A program made the position numbers and the translations under genes. DNA of 64,000 bases from assembly GCA_023213395.1 (NCBI GenBank), contig CM041465.1, positions 159,161,741-159,225,740 on the forward strand. The letters are read 5' to 3'. Numbering within the stretch: position 1 is the stretch's first letter; every line of letters starts with the position of its first letter. This DNA is from Cycas panzhihuaensis. Taxonomy: Eukaryota > Cycadophyta. Under the pieces are notes generated by a model that did not search any database, was not told where the DNA came from, and saw only the letters and a program-made list of their open reading frames with translations. This document shows, one piece after another, positions 13,488-26,309 of the stretch.

Positions 13488-13492
13488 AGACC

Positions 13493-15819
13493 AACTTCTC
13501 CATTCTTATTCTATTTCACACTTATTCATTGCCTCTATTAGCACTTTTGTGCATTTAACATATTACCTCAATTGGTCCTTTTATGTATTCCTAATTTCCA
13601 TTCTTCTTATTTTTCCTTGGCTTCCATACTATAGCTATCCTCTAACTCTTCTTATGCCTTCTTAAGGACTGTTTAGGAAAATTCCTTTCTCAAGCTACCT
13701 TCTCTTCACCTCTTAATTCTTCTACAAATGCCTTCCTATTAATTTCTTCATCTTGGTAACATGTAAACTTGCCTACACATCATCTGTATAATTACTACTG
13801 TGCATGCATATTACCTTTGTTAGAATTCTAATCTCCTTACTAATGTCCTTATATTTATGCACCTATTACTCCTTGAGAATTAGATGAAATCTTACCAACC
13901 TTCTTCCTTTAGTTTCTCTCAACTAATGGTTGTATTTCTACCTTCATACACTTCTCTATTTTATTAATTTAATGAGTTACCACCCTTATTAAATATTTCC
14001 ACATGTCATCCTTTAATAGGCTTTATAACTTATCCACTTACGGACTCTACTCATTTCTTTATTTTGTTTGCTTACTATCTCCTTTGATTACTTTTCTTAT
14101 AAGTGCCTTTGATGTTCATTACATGTCTCCAATTGATAGTTATTATTCCATCATAACTCATAGTTGTTCCATCTTCTATCATCCTTTATTTCTAACTTAA
14201 TGACTTAGATCTAATCTCCATGTCATCATTGGACAATCACCATTCACTTATAATCATCCTTATTGTAGATCTTACTTTCTACAAACTTAATTAATTGTAA
14301 AGCTCACACTTGTAGACTTAATATGACATTGATATATATCCACCATCTAGTAGACCATGCTCATTTATAAAATTCTTCCTATGTGATTTACCCTTTATAA
14401 CTCTGCCATGTGTTGCTCATTCATAGGCTTCATATTGCTTCTACTTATAACTTACTTTATATATCATTGTCTCCTCTCTAGGACCATCCCACTTATGAGT
14501 GGCATTTAGTATACTCATGTGTCCTTGGTTTCTAAACAATTATTTTCTTATGATTTCAATTACTCATAATCTTATAACTTTTTCCTATCATGTCCCTTGC
14601 AAGGAACACTATTGTGATACCCTAAAATATTTACTACCTATCTACCAATATGACAACCATGATCTTATTATACTTCATTTTACTTATGAATGGAAACTTT
14701 ACTCAATGTAACTACCCTTATTCCTTGTAGCTTTTGAGTTACACCCTTTCAATCCACTTTCGTATGGGTGCTCTTGATTATTTCCACCCATATGTTCGAT
14801 TAATGATTATTATAATATTATAATTCACTCAATTAATATAACTTGTATCTCATAACTTTTCTCACTTGCACTCACAAATATTTAGCTTTCTTCTTCATAA
14901 GTTGTGGGTTTCCCTTGTAAACACTTAGCCCCTCACATTTGTAACTTGTAATTTTCTCCTTCCTTCTCTTTTTGGCTTGTAACTACAAGCTTTAAGATCT
15001 TCCACCTATGAGTATTCAACTTCATAACTCTATTGTATATACCTCTAGCAAACTATAATAATACTCCTACATCGTTCTCCCCTTGTTGCAAAAAGACTTG
15101 AGTTTATACTTAAATGCTCTACTTCTACCCACCATGCATTTGCTACATTCAATCATCCTCTACACAAACTTTATTCTTAAAAGAAATAGCCCAAGTTATA
15201 CCTACTTCTACCTTTTATACTAACCTACTTTTGTCTCATTCCTTATAATTCCTTTCTTCAAAAAACAGCTTCCATATGCATGTCCTATATTGTGCTACTT
15301 ACATCTTATAAATAAAGAAATCAATAAAATTAAATAATACAACATTAATATTATTTATTATAGATACTCCCATATGTAGTTGTTGCACCCTCCTTTAATT
15401 TCAAGATAAATTTAATCTTTCAATGTCAAACAAATTTCCATGATCTTCCTTGAGATATATTTCTTTTCTCAACTCCACTTCTCTTGTCTTCAAACACTTT
15501 TTCTTATGTGCCATACCCTTCCTAGACTCTTCACACTAAAACTCCTCTCTATTTTCTATTTCATCACAAACAACATTCTCACAAATCTTTCTCTTTGTCT
15601 ATATAACATAAGTCTTTAACACTACTAGCTAAACTAAGATGGTGAGTTTATCATACCACTTCAAAGATTCAAGCCTCCTACTTGACATGAATTTTCTTCT
15701 TCTTTGGCATTCTCCTTTATACTTTGCATGTCAAAAGTTACACAACATAATATATATTTAGGCCTTCCACTTGAATTACCCTTCACCTCTAACTTCTTCA
15801 TAATATTCTTACTACCTAT
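13493..15819. other. Unassigned pyrimidine-rich DNA
   Basis: 2.3 kb, strongly C/T-rich on the plus strand, without recognisable domains. A 60-codon minus frame at 15661-15843 includes a GRPK motif; a similar short stretch (LGGRPKLLK) occurs on the other side of element E near 26340-26400 minus, so this could be a scrap of element J or a relative. Confidence 0.45.
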
Positions 15820-17394
15820 TGCCTCTATTTTTATATCTAACACCCCTGAACCTATGGTGTAAGGATTGATTATAATAAGGTTTGATTTATGAATGTTTAA
15901 TGATAGAGATACAAATAGACAATATTTAACTCTTTTACATATTTATTAGCTTATATAGTACATAGGTGAATTGATGTACATTATATATAAAGCAAAAAAT
16001 GGTCATTGATAGAGTTCTAAATGAGCATTTTTAGAATATAAAAAAGACTAGAAAAAAGTGAGGATGTAGTTAGACAAAGAAAGAGAGGAAAACAAGGTTG
16101 TAAATAAAAGGAAAAGATAAGAACAAATGGTAAATAATTATTGTTATAGGTATTTATAATTATAATGAATTATAATCTAACGAATAGTGGCATAACCTAG
16201 CTAATTCATATGAATTATCTCTACACATGATATAAACTAAAGACAATATGATAACTCAACTAATCTTATAGATTATAGTATTGATATCTTAACAACAGTA
16301 GAGACTTAATGTAAAATAGATTAAATAAAAAATCTATTAAACATCAATAGTATTAACAATACAAATAACTTAATTAGATGCCTAATCTAAGTGTTTAAGG
16401 TTATCAAGAGAAGGAAATTACACATCCAAAGGTTCATTGAGGCTTGTCTAGTACACTTAATGAGATTTTGGAAAAACCATTGATGCCTCATACATATAAT
16501 AATCTACCAATAATAAGAAATGATAGAATAAGAAGAATTCCAAAACTAAGATGATATTGACATAAGCCTAGCAACTATCCTTAGAAATCAAACAAGACAA
16601 AGAAGATAGAAAGTAATAAGAAATAGAGATGGAATAAGACATCCTCTATGTAACTCCCCAAATGAAAAAAACTTAATCCTCCCTTTAGCTACTTCGTATT
16701 ATTATCTTTTTACATCTTTGTTCTATTGTAACTATTGTACTATTGTTGTCGACTTGATATAGTCTCTAATAACTCCCATATTTTATTTGCTCCATTGGAT
16801 GGAAACTAATTTGTGTGAACTCATTACTATGCCTTAATTAAGTAGTAAAATTTATGTTGATAGGCCTAATTCTTCAATCTATGAATCATTTGATTAGCAT
16901 TCTATTGAATTTAATGATGAAAAATATTGTAAAATAACTTTGTAACCATCTTTTAACTCTTTACCAATTTACACATGTGAATTTAATAATTTGTGTGCTA
17001 ATTTATCCTTGAGTCAATTAATTCTCTTATATTTTCTTACATTTTACATAAGCTAGATTGTTATGCATTATTCATCTTCATTATACAATACCTACATTTT
17101 TACGTGTGTGAAATTGTATGCTCTATGTCTTTGTTATATCTTCATTATAATTTCACATTTATGGGATTATTATATATTCATTACAACATTTGTGAAATAT
17201 AAGAATCTAAAACATTGTGTCTTCTTTCAATATTTTGCAAGGGTAGGTTGGAGTAAACATATTCATTACCACATATGTGAAACTATGAAATCATATATAT
17301 AAGAAATATTTCTTTAAGCTAACCTCACAATTTTGGGGATGAGTGTTTCTTCACCTTACTTCCCATTTACTCATTTAAAAAATTGCATATTTAA

Positions 17395-17690
17395 TGTAAT
17401 GAACCTAAATCAAAAGAGATAAATCCAATTGCATATGGCAATACAAGAGACAAAATTACATATAAGAGTATAAGAGCATCCATAATCACATGTATCGATG
17501 GGCCTCTTTGAGGGGACAACCTCCAATATATAATATCACAATACTTATAGATGATTCTCACTCCTACATTATATACATATATATAGGGCTATTAAGATTG
17601 CCCATCTCTTAGACTTATAAATGTGGGATAATTACAAGAATAGAAATATAAGATTTGAGAGGAAGAGAGATAAGGGTTGGGTTCTTAACA
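17395..17690 (-). repeat. 3' LTR of K (296 bp)
   Basis: Minus strand starts TGTTAAGAACCCAACCC and ends GGTTCATTACA. It contains a TATA-like stretch (CCCTATATATATG on the minus strand, about 17573-17588), compatible with an LTR promoter. Confidence 0.85.
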
Positions 17691-18610
17691 AGAACATTGA
17701 TGACATCCCTCTTATTTGATTTTGGTAATCCTGTGATGAAGTCCATGGATATTTCTTATCATCTTTGATTAGGTATAGGGAGTGGATGCAATAGACCAAG
17801 CATCTTGCTTATTTCACCCTTTTGTCATTGGCACACTTCGCAAGATGCAACCCATCTTTTAGTATCTTGCTTGAGCCCATTCCAATAGAAGGATTGCTTA
17901 ATCCATTAGTAATTCTTTAGGAATCTAGAATGGCCTGCTATTGGAGAGGTGTGTACATCATGCAATATCTTCTCTTTAATCTTGGAATTAGGACTAAGAT
18001 ATATTCTATTTTTGTACCACAGGATGTTTGCTACCCATGAAAAGCTTTTATGCCACTCTTGATCAACCTATAGATCCTGTATTAATTTCTTTATCTTGGT
18101 ATACTTTTCCCACTCTTCCCTTACTTCATTGATCCATGAAAGGATAACTATTGTTAATGTATATAATATAGAATCTCATTCCTTTCATGATAGGGCATCT
18201 GCTGCTATATTTTCCTTCCCTTTTTTTTATATATGATTTCAAAATCAAAACCTTGTATTTTAGAGACCCATTTTTACTATTCATTAGAAACTACCCTTTG
18301 GTCTAAGAAATACTTCAAGCTTTCATGGTCTATCTTTATTTTGAAATGGGTTCTAAGTAAATATTGACACAATTTTTAAATTGCTTATAGGATTTCATCA
18401 TCTCTTTTTCATATGTAGACTTGACTAAGTCCCTAGACTTTAATTTTTGACTTTCAAAAGCTATGGGCCTTCCTTCTTGCACGAGGACTGCTTTAATACC
18501 TTACCCTGAGGCATCACATCCAATGATAAATATTTTAGTGAAGTCATGATATTCCCCCTTATGTGATATTCCTTCACACTTCTTCTTTATCCATTGGTAC
18601 CACTATTATA
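17691..18610 (-). pseudogene. Ty3/gypsy pol fragment: RT tail, RNase H, integrase N-terminus (in K)
   Basis: Minus translation, from high to low coordinates, gives the RNase H start with 'GCDASG' then 'VLVQEGRPIAFESQKLK' and 'STYEKEM' (about 18410-18530), the 'DHESLKYFLDQR' and 'KIQGFDFEI' segments (18250-18350), and the integrase zinc-binding part with 'FYWNGLKQD' and 'CEVCQ', followed by 'LLHPLPIP' and 'SMDFITGLPKS' (17710-17910). The fragment stops before the rest of the integrase catalytic core. Several stops and frameshifts. It abuts LTR sequence on both sides, so gag, protease, most RT and the integrase end are missing. Confidence 0.85.
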
Positions 18611-18647
18611 TAGTAATATGTAAATTACATATAAGAGTATATATATA

Positions 18648-19109
<462 letters not shown>

Positions 19110-19364
19110 TTTAATCTATAAAAGCATTAAAACCTCTCCAACAACATAAATTTATGGCCTTTAAAAATTTTCATTAGACAAAAATCACCTTAAAGTACTT
19201 CTTGATATATCATTATTCCATCTTGTCTTATTTGTTCATTACTATGTCCATTCACTAAAGCCATGCATGCCTCTTTGTTTATATACATACTTTTTTGAGT
19301 AAGGACCAAAAAATGGGTGAGAAATAGCTTCCTTACTTTTATTAGCCCCTGATAGGTTGATAAA

Positions 19365-19378
19365 AAGCAAAAATCTAA
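19365..19378. repeat. Target-site duplication of the LINE, left copy
   Basis: AAGCAAAAATCTAA, 14 bp, repeated exactly at 21976-21989 just after the poly(A) tail. Confidence 0.93.
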
Positions 19379-21836
19379 GCAGGTATAATAGTAAAAATAG
19401 ACATGTCCAAGGCCTATGACAGGGTGGCTTGGGATCATCTGTTGGCTACTAAAAGCATTTGGTTTTGGGGAGGTTTGGAGGAACTGGATGAGATGTTGTA
19501 TATCCAGGGTGTCATTTTCGGTAATAATAAATGGGTGGTCAACACCTTTCTTTCCAGGATTCAGGGGTTTAAGACAAGGCGACCCCCTATCGCCCTTCCT
19601 TTTCATTATCATGGCAGAATTGCTAGGGAGGGCTACTTTGGAGGCCCAGAGGATAGGGTGGATAATAGGTTTGAAGGCATCTTCCAATTTGGATAATGTT
19701 GCGCATCACCAGTTTGTTGACGATAATATATTTTTGTGTAAGGCCTCCCTAGTGGAAGCCAGAGCTTTAAAAGTAGGTTTTCAGACATATAAAAAGGCCA
19801 CTAACCAACAAATCAACTAGGATAAAAGCTCAGTCTTTTTTATCAATATATCAGAGAGGCTGCAGCAAAGGATTTGCAGGGCTTTGGAGATCTCCAGAAG
19901 ATCCCTTCCTGCCTCATACCTGGGCTTGCCCCTCTTTGTGGGTAAGATGGGGAAGAATTTGTGGGACCCCGTTGTGAGCAGATTCAACAAAAAACTGGCA
20001 GGATGGAAAGGGGCACTCCTTAGCTGGGCTGGGAAAATCCAGCTAGTGGTGGCCTCTCTTCAAAGCATTCTGGTTTATCATATGTCTGTTTCAAGATGCC
20101 AGGCAAGGTTATCTCTATACTGGAGGGCATTATAAAGAGATTTCTTTGGTTTGGGGCTGAAGATAAGAAAAGAGTCCATCTAATTTCATGGGAGAAGGTT
20201 TGCAAGCCTAAGTGGGCGAGAGGTCTTAATGTAAGAAGGCTGGGTATTTTTAACGAAGCTCTCTTAGCCAAGGCGGGGTGGAGACTCACAAAAGAGGTAG
20301 GCTTGGTCTAGGGGAGAATCATAGTTAGGAAGTACTTAAGGGATAAACATTTCCTATTGGAGGAGGAGTTCGGCTAGGAGGGCTCCCCCATATGGAGAGC
20401 TATTCGGTCTCGCTTTCCATCTTGCGAGATAGTATGCGATGGAGACTGGGGGATGGTGAAAGTATAAAGTTCTGGGAAGACAAATGGTGCAGTCCCTCAA
20501 AGTTAGAGGAGTTGCCAAATATTGGTGACATGAAAAGGGAGTGTGAGAACATCTTTGGGCCTCTTGTCAAGCATTACTGGGTGGGGCAGGATAAGGATAG
20601 GTGATGGCAATCGTTTGAGGAGCTGTAGGGTTTTGAGGGGGAGATCCTAAGAGTGAAGGGGGTTTTAGAAAACCAGTACATTCCGAGGAGGCCTTCTCCA
20701 GACACCCTGGTCTGGCCTCTTTCATCTAAGGGTTTGTATACGGTCAAAGATGGCTATAATCTGATGAAGAACAGAGAAGGTTAGGTTAGGACTGATCTGT
20801 TGGCCAGGGTTTGGAAGTTGGGGCTCCCTCCAAAGATTGCTGCATTTTGGTGGTTATGCTTACAAAACAAAATCCTCACTATGGATAATCTCTTGAAGCG
20901 GGGTTTCCAGTTGGTGAACAGATGCGTTCTTTGCAAGGTGGAAGCTGAGAACCTGGACCACCTTAGTATTCATTGTTCCTACTCAAAGGGAATATGGAAT
21001 GAGATTTGGTTTAGGATGGGATTGGCATGGGTTTCTTCCAAATCTCTAAAAGATCAGTGGAGTGCATGGGATTCCCCTTTCAAGAGTAAAACGCTCGCAA
21101 GACTTTGGAAAACGATCCTTCCGATAGCCTCTTGGTCTATCTGGAAAGAACGTAACAGGAGAATTTTTGAGGGAAAAGAGAAAGATAGTGCGATATTGGT
21201 TACTGAGATTAGAAAGGGAATTTCAGAAATGTTGGTCCCCCCAAAGGAGGATAGGATCCCCAAAGGGGAAGAAGGAATTCTTATGGACTGGGGAATAGGC
21301 CTGCCGAAGCAAGGTAGGGTGGGGAGGAGAGCAATCAAATGGATCCCTCTAGACATTTCCTGGGTAAGAATAAACTTTGACGGAGCTGCCAAAGGTAATC
21401 CCGGGGGGGGGGGGGTCTCTATAGGGATCATTTGGGGAATGTGATCTGGGCTTTCACGGAGTACTTAGGTATCCAATTGAATAAAAAAGAAGAGGTCCAG
21501 GCAATGCAAAAGGCGATAGCCCTGATGGATGAGGAAGGAGCCCTGGAGGTGATTGTAGAAGGTGACTCCATGTACGTGATAAGTTATCTAAGGGGGGATG
21601 CGGATCCAGGGTGGATCAACACAGATATCTTTAGGGATGCAAAAGATATTCTGAGTTCTAAATTGGGTGTTCAGATTCAGCATACTTACAGGGAAGGAAA
21701 TTCGACAACAGACTGGCTGGCAAATTGGGCTGTGTTAAACAAAAGAACTACGGTTTGGAAGGAGGACTACCCGGAAGAGCTACTGAGACTGGTAAGGTTT
21801 GATGCACATAGCGGGGAGGCTGATAGGGGCAGTTGA
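19379..21836 (+). pseudogene. LINE ORF2 pseudogene: RT, zinc finger and RNase H
   Basis: In order: RT motif with 'KIDMSKAYDRVAWDHL' (19400), 'GLRQGDPLSPFLFIIMAE' (19565-19620) and the catalytic 'FVDD' (about 19712, usually FADD), then the thumb region, the plant RVT zinc-finger region 'WKLGLPPKIAAFWW...C..C.....H' (20810-21000) and a C-terminal RNase H with 'INFDGAAKGNPG' (21372-21405), 'VEGDSMYVI' (about 21560) and 'REGNSTTDWLANWA' (21690-21730). Broken by stops (TAG at 19818 and others) and by a frameshift at an 11-G run near 21402-21412. The RNase H is typical of plant L1 elements and absent from mammalian L1. Confidence 0.92.
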
Positions 21837-21975
21837 TAGGAAATATGTGTAAGTTAGGCTAGACCATGGGCCTGTCATGGTCATTTCTCATGAGCTTTCG
21901 AGCGTTGATGTATAAGGTTTAGGGACCTGGTTAAAACCCCTTCAATATTATTTTACCTTATCAAAAAAAAAAAAG
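19379..21975 (+). mobile_element. 5'-truncated L1-type LINE
   Basis: Starts abruptly inside the RT domain, ends in a poly(A) run (21963-21974), and is flanked by an exact 14-bp target duplication (AAGCAAAAATCTAA). This is the signature of target-primed reverse transcription with 5' truncation. ORF1, endonuclease and the first half of RT are missing. Base composition is less AT-rich than the surroundings and the frame has few stops, so it is younger than E. Confidence 0.95.
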
Positions 21976-21989
21976 AAGCAAAAATCTAA
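21976..21989. repeat. Target-site duplication of the LINE, right copy
   Basis: AAGCAAAAATCTAA, identical to 19365-19378. Confidence 0.93.
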
Positions 21990-23639
21990 AGTAAAAACAC
22001 TTATAATACTATGTGTAAGGTGAAAATATTCAGAATTTAAGTAATAGAGGGTCAATAAGTTGGACATTGATGGAGATTAACAACATTGTCATATATGTGC
22101 TCTTCAATTTCAACATATAATTTCTAACTTTCTATCTAGCCAACCTTATGTTATTTAAGGTAAGATGATGGGTGATGGGACAAAAGATTTTCCTTCTTAT
22201 ACACTAGTAAATAGATATTATATCCCTTCATGTGCAATATGCTTATAATATATGATTTTGACTTTAATATTAAAAATTATCTTTCCCTTTCATTATGTAA
22301 CTTAGAAAAGAAATCATTCTTGAAATAGAGGATCATATATTACAAGTAAGGATTAGACTATTCAAAATCATTAGTTTTGAAAGATATAGTTAACTTAACT
22401 ACTACCACATTTTATTCATGTTGTTTTTCTTCATCTTGTTGAATTCTATTTGTTGGATTATCTGACCTTAACTTATAAAGAGTTTACTCTTCTACCAACT
22501 TAGTTGATTGGTCCATGCTTTTTGGAAATTGATCCATATTATATTTCTTAAACCATTTGAATGCCTTCAATGTCAATTTTAATATTGATAGCTTCCTCTT
22601 GCTCCTCCAAGAAGGTTAAGATTTTTTCTTCATTTTAAAAATTTACCATTTCTTTACAATGTCTGGTATGGAGGCCCTATTGAACAACTTAAAAAATTTT
22701 TGTTTATATATAGAACTATGAGTTATATTAAATAAAGAGGCTATTGTTGCAAGGAAATTCACCAATTGATTGCCCTAATTTAGAAGGTGTTCTATTATAA
22801 CCATTTCAAATTTAGTTATGTCATTATTATCTTCAAACATTAACCTAAAAGAAAAAGGAAAGATGTCACCCTTTGGAGATTATAGCATAGTAATAACTCC
22901 TATTTCTTTCTTAGATTTAGCCCCATCATAATTCACCTCCTAGATTGAATCTTGTTCTTTAAATCTATGAGGTACTTTTCTTATTCAATAGTAGGTAATA
23001 ATTTTTTTTCAACTTTAGATGGAATAATGCATGCCTCCACATCACTCAAATAAATCATGATTTTCTTAAGGATACCATCTTCATCATTTTGTTATTATTT
23101 AAAGGACTTCAACTTCTTATTAGTAGGGATTATTTTAAGCATTTGAGGAGTTATAAATAAAACATTACCTTGAGCCTCCTTGAATTTTTTTTTAGATCTC
23201 TTCTAAAAAATAATAGTAGCTTTTTGTTAATTAAGGGGATATCCTTGCATTATTTGAGGGTTGTTCAAGACTACCAGCTCATCTTGAATAAGTTTTATTC
23301 CTTCGTTATCCTCAAAAGAATCCATGATTACTCTACCAACTCTATTATTTGATGATTATGGTTCCTCACTAATGCATAAGTAGCGTAGTAAAGTTTCAAA
23401 TGGTCTATCATATTCATCGATAATTGTAGTATCAAACTCATTATCCCAAGTGGTATTTACTATTTCTTCCTTTCGTCTTGTCAACATGGTGATGGTTTGA
23501 TCATGAGCCTATTTTCTTGTGAACTCTTCTCTTTAATATTGTAACTCATTATTGAATTCTCTAATTATGTCCTAAGTTCTTTCTTTTGTTTGTTGAGTTT
23601 ATAATAGATTTTCCCTTTCAAAATTTGTTCAAATAGAAT
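21990..23639 (-). other. Interior of element E downstream of gag, no recognisable domain
   Basis: About 1.65 kb. On the minus strand there are short acidic stretches (for example around 23280-23440, 'DEFDTTIIDEYDRPFETLL') that look like former protein sequence, but I cannot assign protease, RT, RNase H or integrase to it. It could be the gag C-terminus or an extra ORF of a non-autonomous element. Confidence 0.5.
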
Positions 23640-24417
23640 GAAAACAAAGTCTTCTCCATTTCTCCATGTCTGCTTTAAGGTTGAGAGAAATGATTTTGGT
23701 ATCTTGGAGATTGTTTGAGTCTTCAAAAATCACCATCATTTTGGTTTTAGGATCTAATCCATCTAGAATTCATTATATTAAATTCTACAGTGTAGTTATC
23801 CATCCCACATTAATTTGTTTGAGAATTTTCTTAAACCTCTCAACATAGTTTGTAGTGCTTTCTTTGACCCCTTTCCTTATACTAGACAATTCTTATATTG
23901 GTGGATCAAGAGTCTTTTTGCTACTATATTTAGTCTTGAATGCCTAGATGAAAAATTTTCAATCTCTTATGGAAGCATTGGGTGGTGAATAAAACCTAGT
24001 AGCTATATTTTCAATTAATTAATGGATAAATAATCTAATGGGAACATCACAACCAATGATCCTAAACATCTTACTCATGACAAAATTTTGTTTTTAAATG
24101 TTTGTTTGATGTAATCATTTTATCTCTATTAAACTTATGATAGGCCTTCAAGGCCTTATTAAGTAACTTATGTTACTTACCTTTAGGATTTAAATGATTT
24201 TTGTGAATTAAAGGAAGTATATCTACTACCCTACTATTTTCATTAAAATTTATATCTCTAAATATTCTTGGCCTATATAGAAAAATTCTCTATCTACCTC
24301 TTCAATAATCTTGAGATTACTAGCAAGCCTCCATAATCTTCTTTCTTTAGTAAAAATTAACAACTCTCCCTATGTCTTCTGCATTCTCAAGAAATGAGTC
24401 CTTAATGATTTAGCCAT
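23640..24417 (-). pseudogene. gag-like pseudogene of element E
   Basis: Starts at an ATG at 24415-24417 (MAKSLRTHFL). The diagnostic part is at 23640-24000 minus: a 'W/F..AFKTKY' stretch, 'ELSSIRKGVKES', 'YVERFKKILKQI', 'ILDGLDPKTKMMV' and 'ISLNLKADMEKWRRL', which follow the order of plant retrotransposon gag domains (W..F...F..KY, S..EY..RF..L, FL.GL.P.....V, A..LA...E). Interrupted by stops and small frameshifts. No zinc knuckle seen. Its orientation sets the orientation of E. Confidence 0.75.
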
Positions 24418-24530
24418 CTTGTAAAAATAATAAATCTACTAATATATATAATAATAACATTGAAAAAACAAAAAAATAAAAGAAAGAAAAATAATATGGG
24501 AGAGATCTTCCCTAATATGCTTGCCAATTA

Positions 24531-24686
24531 TGCTATCCTCTATTTTTATATAACATCCCTCCACCCTCCTAAAGAATTGATTATAATAAGGCATAGTTTA
24601 CAACTATTCAATGAATAAGAACAAATAATAGAGATATAACTATAAAATATTCAAAATTACTATGCATTCATTACCTTATATACTCT

Positions 24687-24718
<32 letters not shown>

Positions 24719-26309
24719 GTGTGTGTGTGTATAAAGTAAAAAATGGCCATTAATAGAATTCTAAATGAACATTTTTAGAATGCGAAAAAGATTAAGAAAA
24801 CATAGGGATACAGGTAGAAGGAGAAAGAGAGGAAAACATAGTTGTAAATAAAATGAAAAAGATAAGAAGAGATTGCAAATAATTACTATTATAGGTATTT
24901 AGAATTACAATGAGCTATAATGCAATGAATATTGACATAGTCAAGCTAATTTAGATGAATTACCTTTATGTATGATATAAAGCAAAGATACTAGTATAAG
25001 TTAGTAAATGTTATAGTTCATAGTATTTATTTCTTGACCATAATAGAGACTTAATATAAAATAAATCAAATTAAAAATCTATCTAATAGTAATAGTCTTG
25101 ATAATATAAATAACTTAACCAAATACCAAACATAAGTGTTTAATATTACCAAGAGAAGGAAATTTTACATTCAAATGCCCATTAAGGCCTATGTAGTAGT
25201 CTTAAACCCTTAATACCTTGGACATTTAATAAACTAATAATAAGAAGAAATTACAAAAGAAGAAGAATGTTGAAACTAATATGATACTGGCATAAGCCTA
25301 ACAACTATCCTTAGAACTTAGCCTCAAAGAAGAAGATAAAAAATAATAAGAAATAGAGCCAGAAAAAGACATCCTTTATATAATCCCCCTAATGAACAAA
25401 ACTCAATCCTTTCTTCGACTACTTTGTATTATTGTCTTTTTACATTTCTATTTTATTGTAATTATTGCATTACTATTATTAACCAGGTCTAGTCTCTAAT
25501 AACTCCCATCTCTCATCTCCTCTATTGGATGGTGACTAATCCATGTAAACTTATTATCGTGCCCTGATTAACCAAAAGAAATTGTATTATTAGGCCTAAT
25601 TATTTAAGTTGTAAGTCATTTGATTTCCATTCTATTGAATTCTACAATGAAAAATATTATAAAATGACTTTGTAATTTTCCTTTGGTTTATATACCAATA
25701 TGTATGTATGAGATTTAATGGTCTACATACTAAATTATCCTTGTGTTAATATGTTATTTTCTATTTTCTTATACTTTACATGTGCAAGATTGTTATGTCT
25801 TATTTGTCTTAGTTATGTGTTCCCCATATTTTTGCATTTACGAGATTATATACTCTAAGTCTTTATTATATCTTACTCATAGTTTCACATTTATGTGATT
25901 ATTATGTGTTCACTATCATATTTATAAAATATTAGAATATAAAACACTATGTCTTCTTTCAAGATCTTACAAGGTTGGGCTTAAGTAAACTTATTCATTA
26001 ATGCATATGAAAAATTGGGAAATCATGTATATAGAGACCTTTCTTTCATGCGTAACCTTGAAGTTTTAGTGATAAGTGTTTTATTGCCTTGCTTCCCATT
26101 TACTCATTTACAAAAATTATATATTTTAGCTATATAAGCATTAATGACTCTCTAACAACATAGATTTCTAAACATTAATAGCTTTTATCAAACAAAAATC
26201 ACTTTGAAGTACTTCCTAATGTATATTTTCTTCTAATTTATTTATTTTTATTATATGTATTCATCCAAGCCATACATGCTTCTTTATTTATTTACATACT
26301 ATTTTTTCA
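24531..26309 (-). repeat. Right (5') LTR of element E
   Basis: 1,779 bp, the counterpart of 15820-19298. It carries a (GT)n tract absent from the left copy and has the uninterrupted target of element K at about 26120-26145. Confidence 0.8.
24689..24730. repeat. (GT)n microsatellite
   Basis: GT dinucleotides interrupted by ATGTAT, inside the right LTR of E; the left LTR has no such tract. Confidence 0.95.

Noticed and set aside
10463-14711. Cys- and Tyr-rich frames of 60-81 codons in F and downstream
   Set aside because: No start context, no similarity to known families, and frames are not kept in the related element G.
15661-15843. Small AT-hook (GRPK) protein gene on the minus strand
   Set aside because: Sixty codons without context, and a similar scrap occurs beyond element E; more likely transposon debris.
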